Notes: generated from the sequence alone by a model not told the origin. A stretch of DNA of 11,985 nucleotides from DAOOVD01 sp035369845 (GCA_035369845.1 DAOOVD010000064.1:1-11985); one strand, 5' to 3'. Counted from the first letter of the stretch, positions 1 through 8,334 are shown. A program made the numbers and translations.

Positions 1-55
1 ATTACATATTGCTTCGGCAATTGCGTTACCTTCCCCTATTGCAAGCTTCCGTACA
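1..55. repeat. 55-base direct repeat, copy 1 (window edge)
   Basis: Identical at every base to 143-197, the offset being 142 bases. It may extend further left than the window. On the minus strand it carries the same ribosome binding site and TTG codon as copy 2, but here they lie inside the visible ROK reading frame and are read in another phase, because 142 is not a multiple of 3. This is consistent with a tandem duplication of about 142 bases or with an assembly artefact at a contig end. Confidence 0.9.
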
Positions 56-162
56 TCCGTGGGAAATTTCGTTTCGGCCAGAATTCCGCCGTCTTTTCCG
101 GCCAGCGCCGTGTAAATCTTGGTGCCGCCCAGGTCCACCCCAATTACATATTGCTTCGGCAA
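1..162 (-). CDS. ROK-family sugar kinase (glucokinase-like), N-terminal part
   Basis: Partial gene that runs off the left edge; 54 codons are visible. The N-terminus reads LPKQYVIGVDLGGTKIYTAL; VIGVDLGGTK is the phosphate-1 ATP-binding motif of the ROK/ASKHA fold, which transfers phosphate from ATP to a sugar such as glucose in the cytoplasm. The start is taken as TTG at 162-160: GGGGAAGG lies 8 bases upstream and the kinase motif follows at once. The stop codon of the upstream HAD gene is only 6 bases before this start, so the two are probably co-translated. Oddly, the last 18 or so visible codons fall in a perfect copy of the gene's own start region (see the 55-base repeat), so the frame beyond about residue 36 may not be the true protein. 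The full gene may instead restart at the second TTG (20-18). The family assignment is firm; a repressor-type ROK protein is unlikely because there is no N-terminal helix-turn-helix. Confidence 0.8.
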   Translation of the reverse strand, partial: MPKQYVIGVDLGGTKIYTALAGKDGGILAETKFPTDVRKLAIGEGNAIAEAICN

Positions 163-197
163 TTGCGTTACCTTCCCCTATTGCAAGCTTCCGTACA
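143..197. repeat. 55-base direct repeat, copy 2 (HAD end / ROK start)
   Basis: Perfect match to 1-55. On the minus strand it encodes the last residues of the HAD protein (about TEACNRGR and the TAA stop), the GGGGAAGG ribosome binding site and the first codons of the ROK kinase. The match ends at position 197; the next base (198) differs from base 56. Confidence 0.9.
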
Positions 198-1052
198 GCG
201 GCGCTTTGCCACCGCTCCATCCGGCGCTCCACGCAATTTTTTGCTACCAAGTGCATTTAGCACGAACTTCTCCAGCGCCTCCACGACCCCGTCGCCGTAT
301 GTAGCCGAGGTAACGTAGTCGGCCTCCTTTTTGACGTCATCCCTGGCGTTGGCCACCGCCACGCCGAGGCCGGCATAACGGATCATCTCCAGGTCGTTAT
401 AGCTGTCTCCCACGGCCATGATCTCCTCCCTGCCTATCCCGTAGCATCCGGCCAAAAACGCCAGGGCATCCCCCTTCGTGGCCAGGGGGTGTGAAAACTC
501 GAGAAAATGCGGCTTTGACTTGACTATGTGCACCTTTCCCTCATAGGCGGGTTTCAGCTCGGCACTGAGCCTGTCAAGCAGCGGCTCTTCCGATATGGCC
601 AGTACCTTGATCGGATCACGGTCGAAGAATTCCAGGAAGTCGCCCACCGGTTCCGCCTCGACACCCGAGAAGGAGGCGTAGCGGATGCTCTCCGACGTGT
701 GTTTTTCAACCAGCAGACGGTCGTCAAGGTAACAGTTGAGGTGGCAGCCGGACCGCTTAACCCGGGTGATAATCTCCCTGGCATAAACCAGGGGGAGCGG
801 CCTGTACAAAAGGGTTTCCCCGGACAGGGAATTCTTAACGAGCGCTCCCTGGTAAGTGATAAGGGGAATATCTATTTGCAGTTCCTGCGCAAATACCGCC
901 GCCGACCGGAACATGCGACCGGTCGAGATGGTGAACTTCACCCCCGCCGCCCGCGCCGCGGCCACGGCTTCCTTTACCCGGCCGGTGAGCCGTAATTCCC
1001 CGGAAAGCAGCGTATCGTCCAGATCGACGGCCACCATTTTTATTTCTGTCAT
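168..1052 (-). CDS. Cof-type HAD-superfamily (IIB) phosphatase
   Basis: A 294-residue cytoplasmic hydrolase, probably acting on a sugar phosphate or similar small phosphate ester; the substrate cannot be read from sequence. HAD motif I is DLDDTLL (nucleophile Asp10, acid/base Asp12), motif II is STGR (43-46), the motif III lysine is probably Lys193 and motif IV is GDSYND (215-220). A C2-type cap lies between motifs II and III, as in Cof/YidA proteins, and the length is close to that family's usual 265-290. The ATG at 1052-1050 is preferred over the in-frame TTG at 1067 because GGGGGA sits 6 bases before it and the core motif begins at residue 7. It follows uvrC by 39 bases and precedes the ROK kinase by 6. 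The last 25 residues or so (after FVLNALG) look like an unconserved tail, and its end lies in the 55-base repeat, so the tail may have been altered by rearrangement. Confidence 0.88.
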   Translation of the reverse strand: MTEIKMVAVDLDDTLLSGELRLTGRVKEAVAAARAAGVKFTISTGRMFRSAAVFAQELQIDIPLITYQGALVKNSLSGETLLYRPLPLVYAREIITRVKRSGCHLNCYLDDRLLVEKHTSESIRYASFSGVEAEPVGDFLEFFDRDPIKVLAISEEPLLDRLSAELKPAYEGKVHIVKSKPHFLEFSHPLATKGDALAFLAGCYGIGREEIMAVGDSYNDLEMIRYAGLGVAVANARDDVKKEADYVTSATYGDGVVEALEKFVLNALGSKKLRGAPDGAVAKRRCTEACNRGR

Positions 1053-1091
1053 AGGATTCCCCCGCAAACGGCATCATAAGCGTTTTATTTT

Positions 1092-2954
1092 TCAAGAGCC
1101 CGGCTCCGCAAAAAACTCGTATACCGCCCGGGCCGCCTTCCTGTTCATGCCCTTGACCGCGGCCAATTGATCCACCGACGCTTTTTCTATTTCTGAAAGC
1201 GACTTGAAAGCCCTCAAGAGGGCTTTCCGGCGGACCTCGCCGATACCCTCGATCTCATCAAGCAGAGATTTTAAGCCGGACTTGCCCCTGAGCCTCCTGT
1301 GATAGGCCAGGGCAAAGCGGTGAGCCTCATCCCGCAGGCGCATCAGCAGCCCCCGCGCCCCGGAACCGGGAGGCAGGACAATCGGGTCGCGCCTGCCCCA
1401 GGCAAAAAGGGACTCGTCCTCCTTGGCCAGGGCAAACGCCGGTATACCGGAAAAACCAAGCTCGTCCATGGCAAGGCGGGCGGCTGAAAGCTGCCCCTTG
1501 CCGCCGTCGATGACCACGGCGTCGGGAAGCCGCCGGAAAGACGCTTTCCCGCCTTCATTCTGTCCGGCTGCGGAAAGGCCCCGCTCCTCCCCGGCCCTGC
1601 TGAAACGCCTGCGGATGACCTCCCGGATTGAGGCGAAATCGTCCGGCCCCTGCACCGTCCGGATTTTGAAGCGGCGATACTGGCTCTTCGCCGGCCTGCC
1701 CCCTTCAAACACTGCCATTGAAGCTACACTGCCGGTTCCCTGTATGTTGGAAACGTCGTAGCACTCAAGACGGTAAGGAGGGCGTTCCAGGCCGAGCACC
1801 AGGGCGAGTTCGTTCAGCGACTCGGCCGCCTCGTCGCGCCCGGCGGCCTCCTCCGAACGGATTTGCTCCAGGGCGAGCAGGGCGTTTTTCTCCGCCATCT
1901 CCAGCAGCTTTTTCTTTTCGCCGCGTCTCGGGGTCTTCAGTACGACCCTCGCCCCTTTTTTACCTGAAAGCCACTCTTCGATGACCTTTTTTTCCCCGCC
2001 GATTTCCTCTGAAATGATAATCTGCTGCGGGACGAAATCAACCCCGATGTAGTGCTGCTTGATAAACGCCGTTATTATTTCAGCCCCGCTCAGTCCCTCG
2101 GTTCCCTTCAACATGAAATGATCGCGTCCGGTCAACTTGCCGCCCCGCACATAAAACACCATGACACAGGCCTCGTCATCCGCCCTGGCCAGGGCCGCCA
2201 CGTCCTGATCCTCGAACCTACCCGAGACGATCTTTTGCCTTTCGACAACCTCGCGCACGGCCTGAAGCTGGTCCCTGAAGCGGGCGGCCCGCTCGAACTC
2301 CAGGTTTTTCGCGGCCTCCTCCATCCTGGCGGAAAGGCGCTTGACCACATCTTCGTGCCTGCCCTCGAGAAAAAGGCATATCTCGTTTATCATCGAACGG
2401 TACGTTCCCCTGTCGGTCAAGCCGCAGCACGGGCCGAGGCAGCGCTTGATGTGGTAGTTGAGGCACGGCCTCCCCCTTGCCGCCGGCTCCTTCTGCCTGC
2501 ACGAACGGAAGGGAAAAACGTTTTTGAGGAAACGAAGCGTCTCGTTAACCGCGCCAACCCTGGTGTACGGGCCGAAATACCTCGACCCGTCCCTGACCCG
2601 GCGGCGTGTTATCATCACCCTGGGAAAATCGTCGCCAAGGGTCACCTTCAGGTAAGGGTAGCTCTTGTCATCCTTGAGTAAAGCGTTATAACGCGGCCGG
2701 TGCTCTTTGATCAGGTTTTGTTCGAGGATCAGCGCCTCCACCTCGGAGTCGGTGACAATAAAGTCGATTCCGCAGACTTTTTCAGTCATCAGCCTTGTCT
2801 TCGGCGGAAGCTGGGCGCCCTTTTGAAAATAGGAGCGGACCCTGTTTTTCAGCGATACGGCCTTGCCGATATAAATTATCCCGCCGGCGGCGTCCCTGAA
2901 AATGTAGACGCCGGGCACGGCAGGCAATTTTTTTAGTTTTTCGTCGATTTGCAT
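1092..2954 (-). CDS. uvrC: Excinuclease ABC subunit C
   Basis: UvrC, 620 residues, makes the 3' and 5' incisions around a lesion handed over by UvrA and UvrB. In order: a GIY-YIG nuclease domain (VYIF at 16-19, YIG at 28-30, Arg38), four cysteines in the spacing known for the UvrC iron-sulphur cluster (152, 164, 172, 176), a UVR UvrB-binding segment (about 203-238), the RNase H-like second nuclease (Asp400 in ECYDVSN, Asp483 in VIDGGKGQ, Asp542 and His545 in RDEAH) and a tandem helix-hairpin-helix C-terminus (about 563-615). All catalytic residues are present and the length is normal, so it should be active. The ATG at 2954 is chosen over the GTG at 2963 because AGGGTGG then sits 5 bases upstream, whereas the GTG lies inside that site. 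It is on the same strand as uvrA but separated by 340 bases containing a repeat; no clear promoter was seen there. Confidence 0.97.
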   Translation of the reverse strand: MQIDEKLKKLPAVPGVYIFRDAAGGIIYIGKAVSLKNRVRSYFQKGAQLPPKTRLMTEKVCGIDFIVTDSEVEALILEQNLIKEHRPRYNALLKDDKSYPYLKVTLGDDFPRVMITRRRVRDGSRYFGPYTRVGAVNETLRFLKNVFPFRSCRQKEPAARGRPCLNYHIKRCLGPCCGLTDRGTYRSMINEICLFLEGRHEDVVKRLSARMEEAAKNLEFERAARFRDQLQAVREVVERQKIVSGRFEDQDVAALARADDEACVMVFYVRGGKLTGRDHFMLKGTEGLSGAEIITAFIKQHYIGVDFVPQQIIISEEIGGEKKVIEEWLSGKKGARVVLKTPRRGEKKKLLEMAEKNALLALEQIRSEEAAGRDEAAESLNELALVLGLERPPYRLECYDVSNIQGTGSVASMAVFEGGRPAKSQYRRFKIRTVQGPDDFASIREVIRRRFSRAGEERGLSAAGQNEGGKASFRRLPDAVVIDGGKGQLSAARLAMDELGFSGIPAFALAKEDESLFAWGRRDPIVLPPGSGARGLLMRLRDEAHRFALAYHRRLRGKSGLKSLLDEIEGIGEVRRKALLRAFKSLSEIEKASVDQLAAVKGMNRKAARAVYEFFAEPGS

Positions 2955-3025
2955 TTTAACCACCCTGCCCCGTCAAAACAAAAAAGTTACTGCAGCGGAA
3001 AAATGCTCGCCGCGGCTCTTATCAC

Positions 3026-3289
3026 CGCTCACTCAGGTGCTCCGCGCCGGCAGCGCTTGCTGCTTGCCGCGGTTGCTTCACAATACAGTTCGCTGCTGAC
3101 AAAAACACCTGAAGCAGCACTTTTGCATAGCGAGGCTGCGAAACCGGTGACACAGACACTGCGGACAATTGCCCGAAGCCTTGAGGTTGAAGGAAGCGGG
3201 CGATATTGCGAAAGCGCCGCAGGTGAACCGGGCGAAGTGAGGATGCGATTTGTCTTCGTTTAATAACCGCCAGTGAACCAGGGGCTCGC
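3026..3289. repeat. Interspersed repeat mosaic in the uvrA-uvrC spacer
   Basis: The 340-base gap between uvrC and uvrA holds no credible gene. It contains three blocks shared with the element at 9361-9569. Bases 3026-3049 match 9376-9399 in the same orientation (21 of 24). Bases 3179-3248, starting CCTTGAGGTTGAAGGAAGCG, match the reverse complement of 9500-9568 (about 60 of 70, one gap). Bases 3272-3289 (AGTGAACCAGGGGCTCGC) match 9400-9417 exactly in the same orientation. The order and orientation of blocks differ between copies, so this is a rearranged or decayed relative. It ends 5 bases short of the uvrA stop codon. The role is unknown; it could affect read-through from uvrA to uvrC. Confidence 0.75.
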
Positions 3290-3294
3290 TTGCG

Positions 3295-6156
3295 TTATTG
3301 CAACGAAGCGGCCGACAGCAAGCCTTCACCAAGGCGGGGTCCCTTTGCCAGGGCTTTTTTCAGGAACTGCCCGGTGTGGGAATGCGGCGCCGCCGCGACC
3401 TCTTCCGGGCTTCCGGCGGCCACAACCTCTCCTCCCTTGTCGCCGCCCTCCGGGCCCAGATCGATTATATAATCCGCGGTCTTAATCACGTCCAGGTTGT
3501 GCTCGATAACCACCACCGTATCCCCGGCCTCCACCAGCCGGTGCAGCACTTTCAGCAGCCGGTCGATGTCGGCGGTATGCAGTCCGGTGGTCGGCTCATC
3601 GAGAATGTAAAGGGTTTTCCCGGTGGAGCGTCTCGACAGTTCGGTCGACAGTTTCACCCGCTGCGCCTCCCCGCCGGAGAGGGTGGTGGCCGGCTGCCCC
3701 AGGCGGATATATCCCAGTCCCACATCCTGCAGGGTTTTGAGTTTCCTGAATATCCTGGGAATGGGCCGGAAAAACTCCACCGCCTGGTCTACAGTCATGT
3801 CAAGAACGTCGGCAATATTTTTCCCCTTGTACTTCACCTCGAGAGTCTCCCTGTTGTAGCGCCGCCCCTTGCACACCTCGCACGGAACGTAAACATCGGG
3901 CAGAAAGTGCATCTCGATCTTTATGATGCCGTCCCCCCGGCAGGCCTCGCAGCGTCCGCCCTTGACGTTAAAGCTGAAGCGGCCCGGCTTGTATCCGCGC
4001 ATCTTCGATTCGGGAATCTGGGCATACAGGCCGCGTATGTCGTCAAACACCCCCGTATAAGTCGCCGGGTTGGACCGGGGAGTGCGCCCGATGGGAGACT
4101 GGTCCACGTCGATAACCTTGTCCAGGTGCTCTATGCCCCTGATCTCCCTGCAGCGACCGGGTACGGTCCTGGCCCCGTGCAGTTCCTGGGCCAGCTTCCG
4201 GTACAGGATGTCGTTTACCAGAGTGCTTTTCCCCGAGCCGGAAACTCCGGTGACACAGGTAAAAACGCCCAGCGGAAACGCCACGTCAATTTCCTTCAAA
4301 TTGTTTTCCGAAGCGCCGAGCACTTCAACGGCCTTTCCGTTCGACCGCCGCCGCAACGCAGGAACCGGAATCGCCTTTTTCCCGCTGAGGTACTGCCCGG
4401 TTATTGAATGCGGACTGCGCATGATGTCGTCAAATGAACCGGCCGCCACTATCCGGCCTCCGTCCGCGCCGGCTCCCGGCCCGATATCTATAATATGGTC
4501 TGCGGCCAGCATGGTTTCCTCGTCGTGCTCGACCACAATCAGGGTGTTGCCCAAATCGCGCAGGCGCTCCAGAGTCCGCAGCAGGCGGTGGTTGTCGCGC
4601 TGGTGCAGCCCGACGCTGGGTTCGTCAAGAATGTAAAGGACGCCCACCAGCCCGGAGCCGATCTGGGTAGCCAGCCTGATGCGCTGCGCCTCCCCTCCCG
4701 AAAGGGTGCCCGCCCCCCGGTCCAGGGTGAGGTAATCCAGACCCACGTTGATCAAAAACCCCAGGCGCTCGTCGATTTCTTTCAGCACCTGTCCGGCAAT
4801 CAGGCGCTCCCGCCCGGTCAGCTCCACTTTCTGGAGGAATTCCCGCGCCTCTAACACTGAAAGGCGGGTCACCTCCGCAACCGAACGATCCCCCACTTTA
4901 ACCGCCAGAGCTTCGGGCCTGAGCCTCGTCCCCCCGCAGGCCGGGCAGGGCCGGCTGCTCATGAACTGCTCTATTTCCTCGCGCTGGTGCTCGGAGGAAG
5001 TCTCCTTGTAACGCCTGACCAGGTTGTTGATCACTCCTTCAAAGGGCATGTACATTTCATGCCTGCGGCCGTAATAGTCGTTCTGCAGGACAAAATGCAG
5101 CCTTCTGCCGCCCGTCCCGTAGAGAATTACTTCCAGGTGCTCGGGCCGCAGCCGGCACACCGGCGTATCCAGGCTGAAGCCGTAATGCCGCGCCACGGTC
5201 TCCAGAAGCTGATAGGAATACGTCCCCCTGTACCAGCCGCCTATGGCCCCCTCCGCTATCGACTTGCGGCGGTCGGGGATAACCAGGTCCGGGTCGATTT
5301 CTTTCTTTATTCCCAGTCCGGTGCATTCCGGGCACGCCCCATACGGACTGTTGAACGAAAAGAGACGCGGCGAAATCTCGGGGATGCTGATCCCGCAGTC
5401 AACACAGGCGAAATTTTCGCTGAAGGTGATCTCTTCCCCGTCCCCCGCAACCGCCACCGCCAGGCCGTTCCCCTGTTTCAGGGCGATTTCCAGGGAGTCG
5501 GCCAGCCTTCTCTCAAACCCGGGCCGGACTATAATCCGGTCCACCACCACCTCGATGGTGTGCTTCTTGTTTTTGTCCAGCCTGATCTCTTCCGACGCGT
5601 CCAGGGTTTCGCCGTTTACCCGGACCCGGACGAAACCGTTGCGGCGGATGTCCTCAAAGACTTTCAAATGCTCCCCCTTTTTCCCCCGCACAACGGGCGA
5701 GAGAATCTGGAGCCGCGTCCCCTCCTCCAGGGAGGCCAGGCAGTCCACCATCTGCTCCACCGCCTGCCTGGCGATGGGCCGGCCGCAGGCGGGGCAGTGC
5801 GCCCGCCCAACCCGGGCGAAAAGGAGGCGAAGATAGTCGTAGATTTCGGTTACCGTGCCCACGGTCGAGCGCGGATTGTGGCTGGTAGTTTTCTGGTCGA
5901 TGGAAATGGCCGGTGAAAGACCCTCGATGTAATCCACGTCCGGCTTGTCCATCTGGCCGAGAAACTGGCGGGCGTAAGCGGAAAGAGACTCGACGTACCT
6001 CCGCTGCCCTTCGGCGTATATCGTATCGAAAGCCAGGGACGATTTTCCTGAACCCGAAAGGCCGGTAATCACCACAAACTTGTCCCTGGGTATCTCAACA
6101 TCTATGTTTTTAAGATTGTGCACGCGCGCGCCTTTGACAAAGATTCTGTCAGGCAT
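3295..6156 (-). CDS. uvrA: Excinuclease ABC subunit A
   Basis: UvrA, 953 residues, is the dimeric ABC-type ATPase that scans DNA for bulky damage and loads UvrB. It has two ATP sites: Walker A GLSGSGKS (32-39) and GVSGSGKS (637-644), ABC signatures LSGGEAQR (485-492 and 826-833), and Walker B LYILDEP (507-513 and 849-855). Cysteine pairs typical of the UvrA zinc modules are at 121/124, 251/254 with 275/278, 404/407, and 736/739 with 759/762. The ATG at 6156 is preferred over an upstream TTG at 6177: GGAGGG lies 6 bases before it and the family's usual start (PDRIFVKGARVHNL) follows directly. The gene begins 17 bases after the uvrB stop, so it is co-transcribed with uvrB under the LexA-type promoter. 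Length and motifs are normal. Confidence 0.98.
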   Translation of the reverse strand: MPDRIFVKGARVHNLKNIDVEIPRDKFVVITGLSGSGKSSLAFDTIYAEGQRRYVESLSAYARQFLGQMDKPDVDYIEGLSPAISIDQKTTSHNPRSTVGTVTEIYDYLRLLFARVGRAHCPACGRPIARQAVEQMVDCLASLEEGTRLQILSPVVRGKKGEHLKVFEDIRRNGFVRVRVNGETLDASEEIRLDKNKKHTIEVVVDRIIVRPGFERRLADSLEIALKQGNGLAVAVAGDGEEITFSENFACVDCGISIPEISPRLFSFNSPYGACPECTGLGIKKEIDPDLVIPDRRKSIAEGAIGGWYRGTYSYQLLETVARHYGFSLDTPVCRLRPEHLEVILYGTGGRRLHFVLQNDYYGRRHEMYMPFEGVINNLVRRYKETSSEHQREEIEQFMSSRPCPACGGTRLRPEALAVKVGDRSVAEVTRLSVLEAREFLQKVELTGRERLIAGQVLKEIDERLGFLINVGLDYLTLDRGAGTLSGGEAQRIRLATQIGSGLVGVLYILDEPSVGLHQRDNHRLLRTLERLRDLGNTLIVVEHDEETMLAADHIIDIGPGAGADGGRIVAAGSFDDIMRSPHSITGQYLSGKKAIPVPALRRRSNGKAVEVLGASENNLKEIDVAFPLGVFTCVTGVSGSGKSTLVNDILYRKLAQELHGARTVPGRCREIRGIEHLDKVIDVDQSPIGRTPRSNPATYTGVFDDIRGLYAQIPESKMRGYKPGRFSFNVKGGRCEACRGDGIIKIEMHFLPDVYVPCEVCKGRRYNRETLEVKYKGKNIADVLDMTVDQAVEFFRPIPRIFRKLKTLQDVGLGYIRLGQPATTLSGGEAQRVKLSTELSRRSTGKTLYILDEPTTGLHTADIDRLLKVLHRLVEAGDTVVVIEHNLDVIKTADYIIDLGPEGGDKGGEVVAAGSPEEVAAAPHSHTGQFLKKALAKGPRLGEGLLSAASLQ

Positions 6157-6173
6157 GGCAAACCCTCCGCATC

Positions 6174-8207
6174 TCAACCCGACGGAGCCTCAGCTTCGTC
6201 CGGGCCCGGCCCGACTCCCTTCCGGCCCTTGAGCTGCAGCCTCAGTTCAATGATCACGTCCCTGATCTGGGCGGCCCTTTCAAAAGCGAGCTGACGGGCC
6301 GAATCCCTCATTTCTTTTTCAAGGGAGGCGATGTATTTTTTCAGCTGGCTCCTGTTCATCTTCTTTCCCGGACCGGCGCCGATATCGTATACGGCCCGGG
6401 GCTCCGCCGCCTTTGTAGCCTCAATGACATCGCGTACCGCCTTGCGGATCGTTTCGGGGGTAATCCCGTGCCTGACATTGTATTCCATCTGTATTTTGCG
6501 GCGCCTTTCCGTCTCCCTGATCGCCCTCGCCATGGAATCGGTAATCCTGTCCGCGTACATGATCACCTTGCCCTCAGCATTGCGCGAGGCTCTCCCTACG
6601 GTCTGGATCAGCGAACGCTCCGAGCGCAGGTATCCTTCCTTGTCGGCGTCCAGGATGGCGACGAGGCTTACTTCCGGAAGGTCGAGACCCTCCCTGAGCA
6701 GGTTTATCCCCACAAGCACGTCAAAAATACCCAGCCTCAAGTCCCGCAGTATTTCCATCCGCTCGATCGTGTTGATGTCGGAATGCAGATAGCGGACTTT
6801 GACACCCAGCTCACGAAAATACTCGGTAAGGTCCTCGGCCATTTTCTTGGTAAGGGTGGTTACCAGAACCCTTTCCCGGCGCTGAACCCTCAGGCGGATC
6901 TCAGCAAGAAGATCGTCGATCTGTCCGCGGGTCGGGCGGACGGAAATTTCCGGGTCAACCAGGCCGGTCGGGCGGATAATCTGTTCGACGACTTGGACCG
7001 AATGTTTCAGTTCGTATGGGCCGGGTGTGGCTGACACATATATTACCTGGTTCAGGCGCTCCTGGAACTCCCGGAACGTGAGGGGACGGTTGTCAAAAGC
7101 TGAAGGAAGCCGGAATCCATACTCCACCAGGGCTTCCTTGCGGGAACGGTCGCCCTCGTACATCCCGCCTATTTGCGGTACCGCCACGTGTGATTCGTCA
7201 ATGAAGACTATGAAATCATCCGGAAAATAATCCAGCAGGGTATAGGGCGGCTGTCCGGGTTTCCTGCCGGTAAGATGGCGCGAGTAGTTCTCAATGCCGC
7301 TGCAAAATCCCATTTCCCGCATCATTTCCAGGTCGTACCTGGTCCGCTGCTCAAGCCTTCGGGCTTCCAGAATTTTATTTTGGGCAGTCAACTCCGCCAG
7401 GCGCTCTTTCAATTCGGCCTCTATGGACTCTATGGCCCTCTCCATCCCTGCCCCGGAGATGACGTAGTGGCTCGCCGGGAAAATTGAAACGTGCTTCCTT
7501 TCACCGAGGATTTCCCCCGTCAGCACATCGAATTCAAGCAGCCTTTCCACCTCGTCGCCGTTGAAATAGACCCGCACCGCCTTTTCCGCGGTGGAAGCCG
7601 GGTAAATTTCAATTATGTCCCCGCGGACCCTGAATTTGCCCCTGATAAAATTTATGTCGTTCCGCTCGTACTGGATGCTCACCAGCTTGCGCAGAACCGC
7701 GTCCCGGTCGTAGCTCTCGCCAGTGCGCAGGGAAAGGACCAGTCTGCTGTATTCCTCGGGATCGCCGAGACTGTATATGCACGATACGCTGGCCACAATG
7801 ATCACGTCCCTGCGCTCAAAAAGGGCGGATGTGGCGGAGTGGCGCAGCTTGTCAATCTCTTCGTTGATGGATGAGTCCTTCTCGATATAAGTGTCGGTAT
7901 GGGCGATATACGCCTCCGGCTGGTAATAGTCGTAATAGCTGACGAAATATTCGACCGCGTTGTCGGGAAAAAACTCTTTGAATTCGCCGCAAAGCTGCGC
8001 GGCCAGGGCCTTGTTCGGGGCCATTACCAGGGCCGGGCGCTGGACGGCCTGGATTACGTGGGCCATGGTAAACGTTTTGCCGGTGCCGGTGGCTCCCAGC
8101 AAAACCTGCCCCCTGTAACCCTTCTTCAAGCCGTCAACAAGTGCCGCTATCGCCTCCGGCTGATTTCCCCTGGGGGTAAACTCTGATTTGAGTTTGAACT
8201 CTCTCAT
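6174..8207 (-). CDS. uvrB: Excinuclease ABC subunit B
   Basis: UvrB, 677 residues, is the helicase-like protein that verifies the lesion and recruits UvrC. Visible parts: Walker A GATGTGKT (38-45), the beta-hairpin that inserts between strands (about 91-115, rich in Tyr: YYDYYQPEAY), the DESH box (about residue 340), the VSATP motif, helicase motif VI (QTVGRASRNAEG) and a C-terminal UVR coiled coil (about 628-662) that pairs with the matching segment in UvrC. The ATG start has GAGAGG 6 bases upstream. It is first in the uvrB-uvrA unit, with a TATAAT -10 box 32 bases before the start codon and a LexA box just behind it. Nothing is missing or unusual. Confidence 0.98.
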   Translation of the reverse strand: MREFKLKSEFTPRGNQPEAIAALVDGLKKGYRGQVLLGATGTGKTFTMAHVIQAVQRPALVMAPNKALAAQLCGEFKEFFPDNAVEYFVSYYDYYQPEAYIAHTDTYIEKDSSINEEIDKLRHSATSALFERRDVIIVASVSCIYSLGDPEEYSRLVLSLRTGESYDRDAVLRKLVSIQYERNDINFIRGKFRVRGDIIEIYPASTAEKAVRVYFNGDEVERLLEFDVLTGEILGERKHVSIFPASHYVISGAGMERAIESIEAELKERLAELTAQNKILEARRLEQRTRYDLEMMREMGFCSGIENYSRHLTGRKPGQPPYTLLDYFPDDFIVFIDESHVAVPQIGGMYEGDRSRKEALVEYGFRLPSAFDNRPLTFREFQERLNQVIYVSATPGPYELKHSVQVVEQIIRPTGLVDPEISVRPTRGQIDDLLAEIRLRVQRRERVLVTTLTKKMAEDLTEYFRELGVKVRYLHSDINTIERMEILRDLRLGIFDVLVGINLLREGLDLPEVSLVAILDADKEGYLRSERSLIQTVGRASRNAEGKVIMYADRITDSMARAIRETERRRKIQMEYNVRHGITPETIRKAVRDVIEATKAAEPRAVYDIGAGPGKKMNRSQLKKYIASLEKEMRDSARQLAFERAAQIRDVIIELRLQLKGRKGVGPGPDEAEAPSG

Positions 8208-8238
8208 AACAAACCTCTCAGCAGAAGATCTATTTTAC

Positions 8239-8267
8239 ATTATAACACAACCGCAGCCGCTCCGAAA
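8239..8267 (-). promoter_or_regulatory. Probable uvrBA promoter
   Basis: On the minus strand a perfect TATAAT (8244-8239) lies 32 bases before the uvrB start codon. A weak -35 hexamer (TTTCGG, 8267-8262) stands 17 bases upstream of it. The poor -35 and its overlap with the LexA box are usual for a repressed SOS promoter. Confidence 0.65.
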
Positions 8268-8276
8268 ACATGTTCG
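8263..8276 (-). promoter_or_regulatory. LexA (DinR) SOS box
   Basis: The minus strand reads CGAACATGTTTTCG, one base off the Gram-positive LexA consensus CGAAC-N4-GTTCG, and the central four bases (ATGT) fit the preferred R-N-R-Y pattern. It overlaps the -35 region of the uvrBA promoter, the position expected for repression. By established knowledge of Bacillus-type SOS control, uvrBA should be induced by DNA damage. No lexA or recA gene is in this window. Confidence 0.75.
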
Positions 8277-8294
8277 CCGCGGCGCCGGCCTGCC

Positions 8295-8312
8295 GGTCCC
8301 ATATCCGGGACC
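8295..8312. other. Short GC-rich hairpin in the divergent spacer
   Basis: GGTCCC-ATATCC-GGGACC forms a 6-base-pair stem with a 6-base loop upstream of the uvrB promoter. There is no T run on either side long enough to call it a terminator; its role is unknown. Confidence 0.3.
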
Positions 8313-8334
8313 CCGGTCCTTAGTAATTTGAGGA

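Noticed and set aside
3078..3332. Minus-strand open frame of 84 codons between uvrA and uvrC
   Set aside because: It runs through repeat blocks and into the uvrA 3' end, and has no ribosome binding site. The related frame at 9364-9594 is not the same protein, as expected for repeat DNA rather than a gene.
3298..4407. Long plus-strand open frame of 369 codons opposite uvrA
   Set aside because: It lies fully antisense to uvrA, shows Arg/Pro-rich shadow composition, has no ribosome binding site and no family motif.
4987..5916. Plus-strand open frame of 309 codons opposite uvrA
   Set aside because: Also antisense to well-conserved uvrA coding sequence; GC-rich codon bias on the real strand creates such shadows.
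6157..6177. Upstream TTG start for uvrA overlapping the uvrB stop
   Set aside because: The ATG at 6156 has GGAGGG at 6 bases and begins the conserved UvrA N-terminus; the extra seven residues are not conserved in the family.
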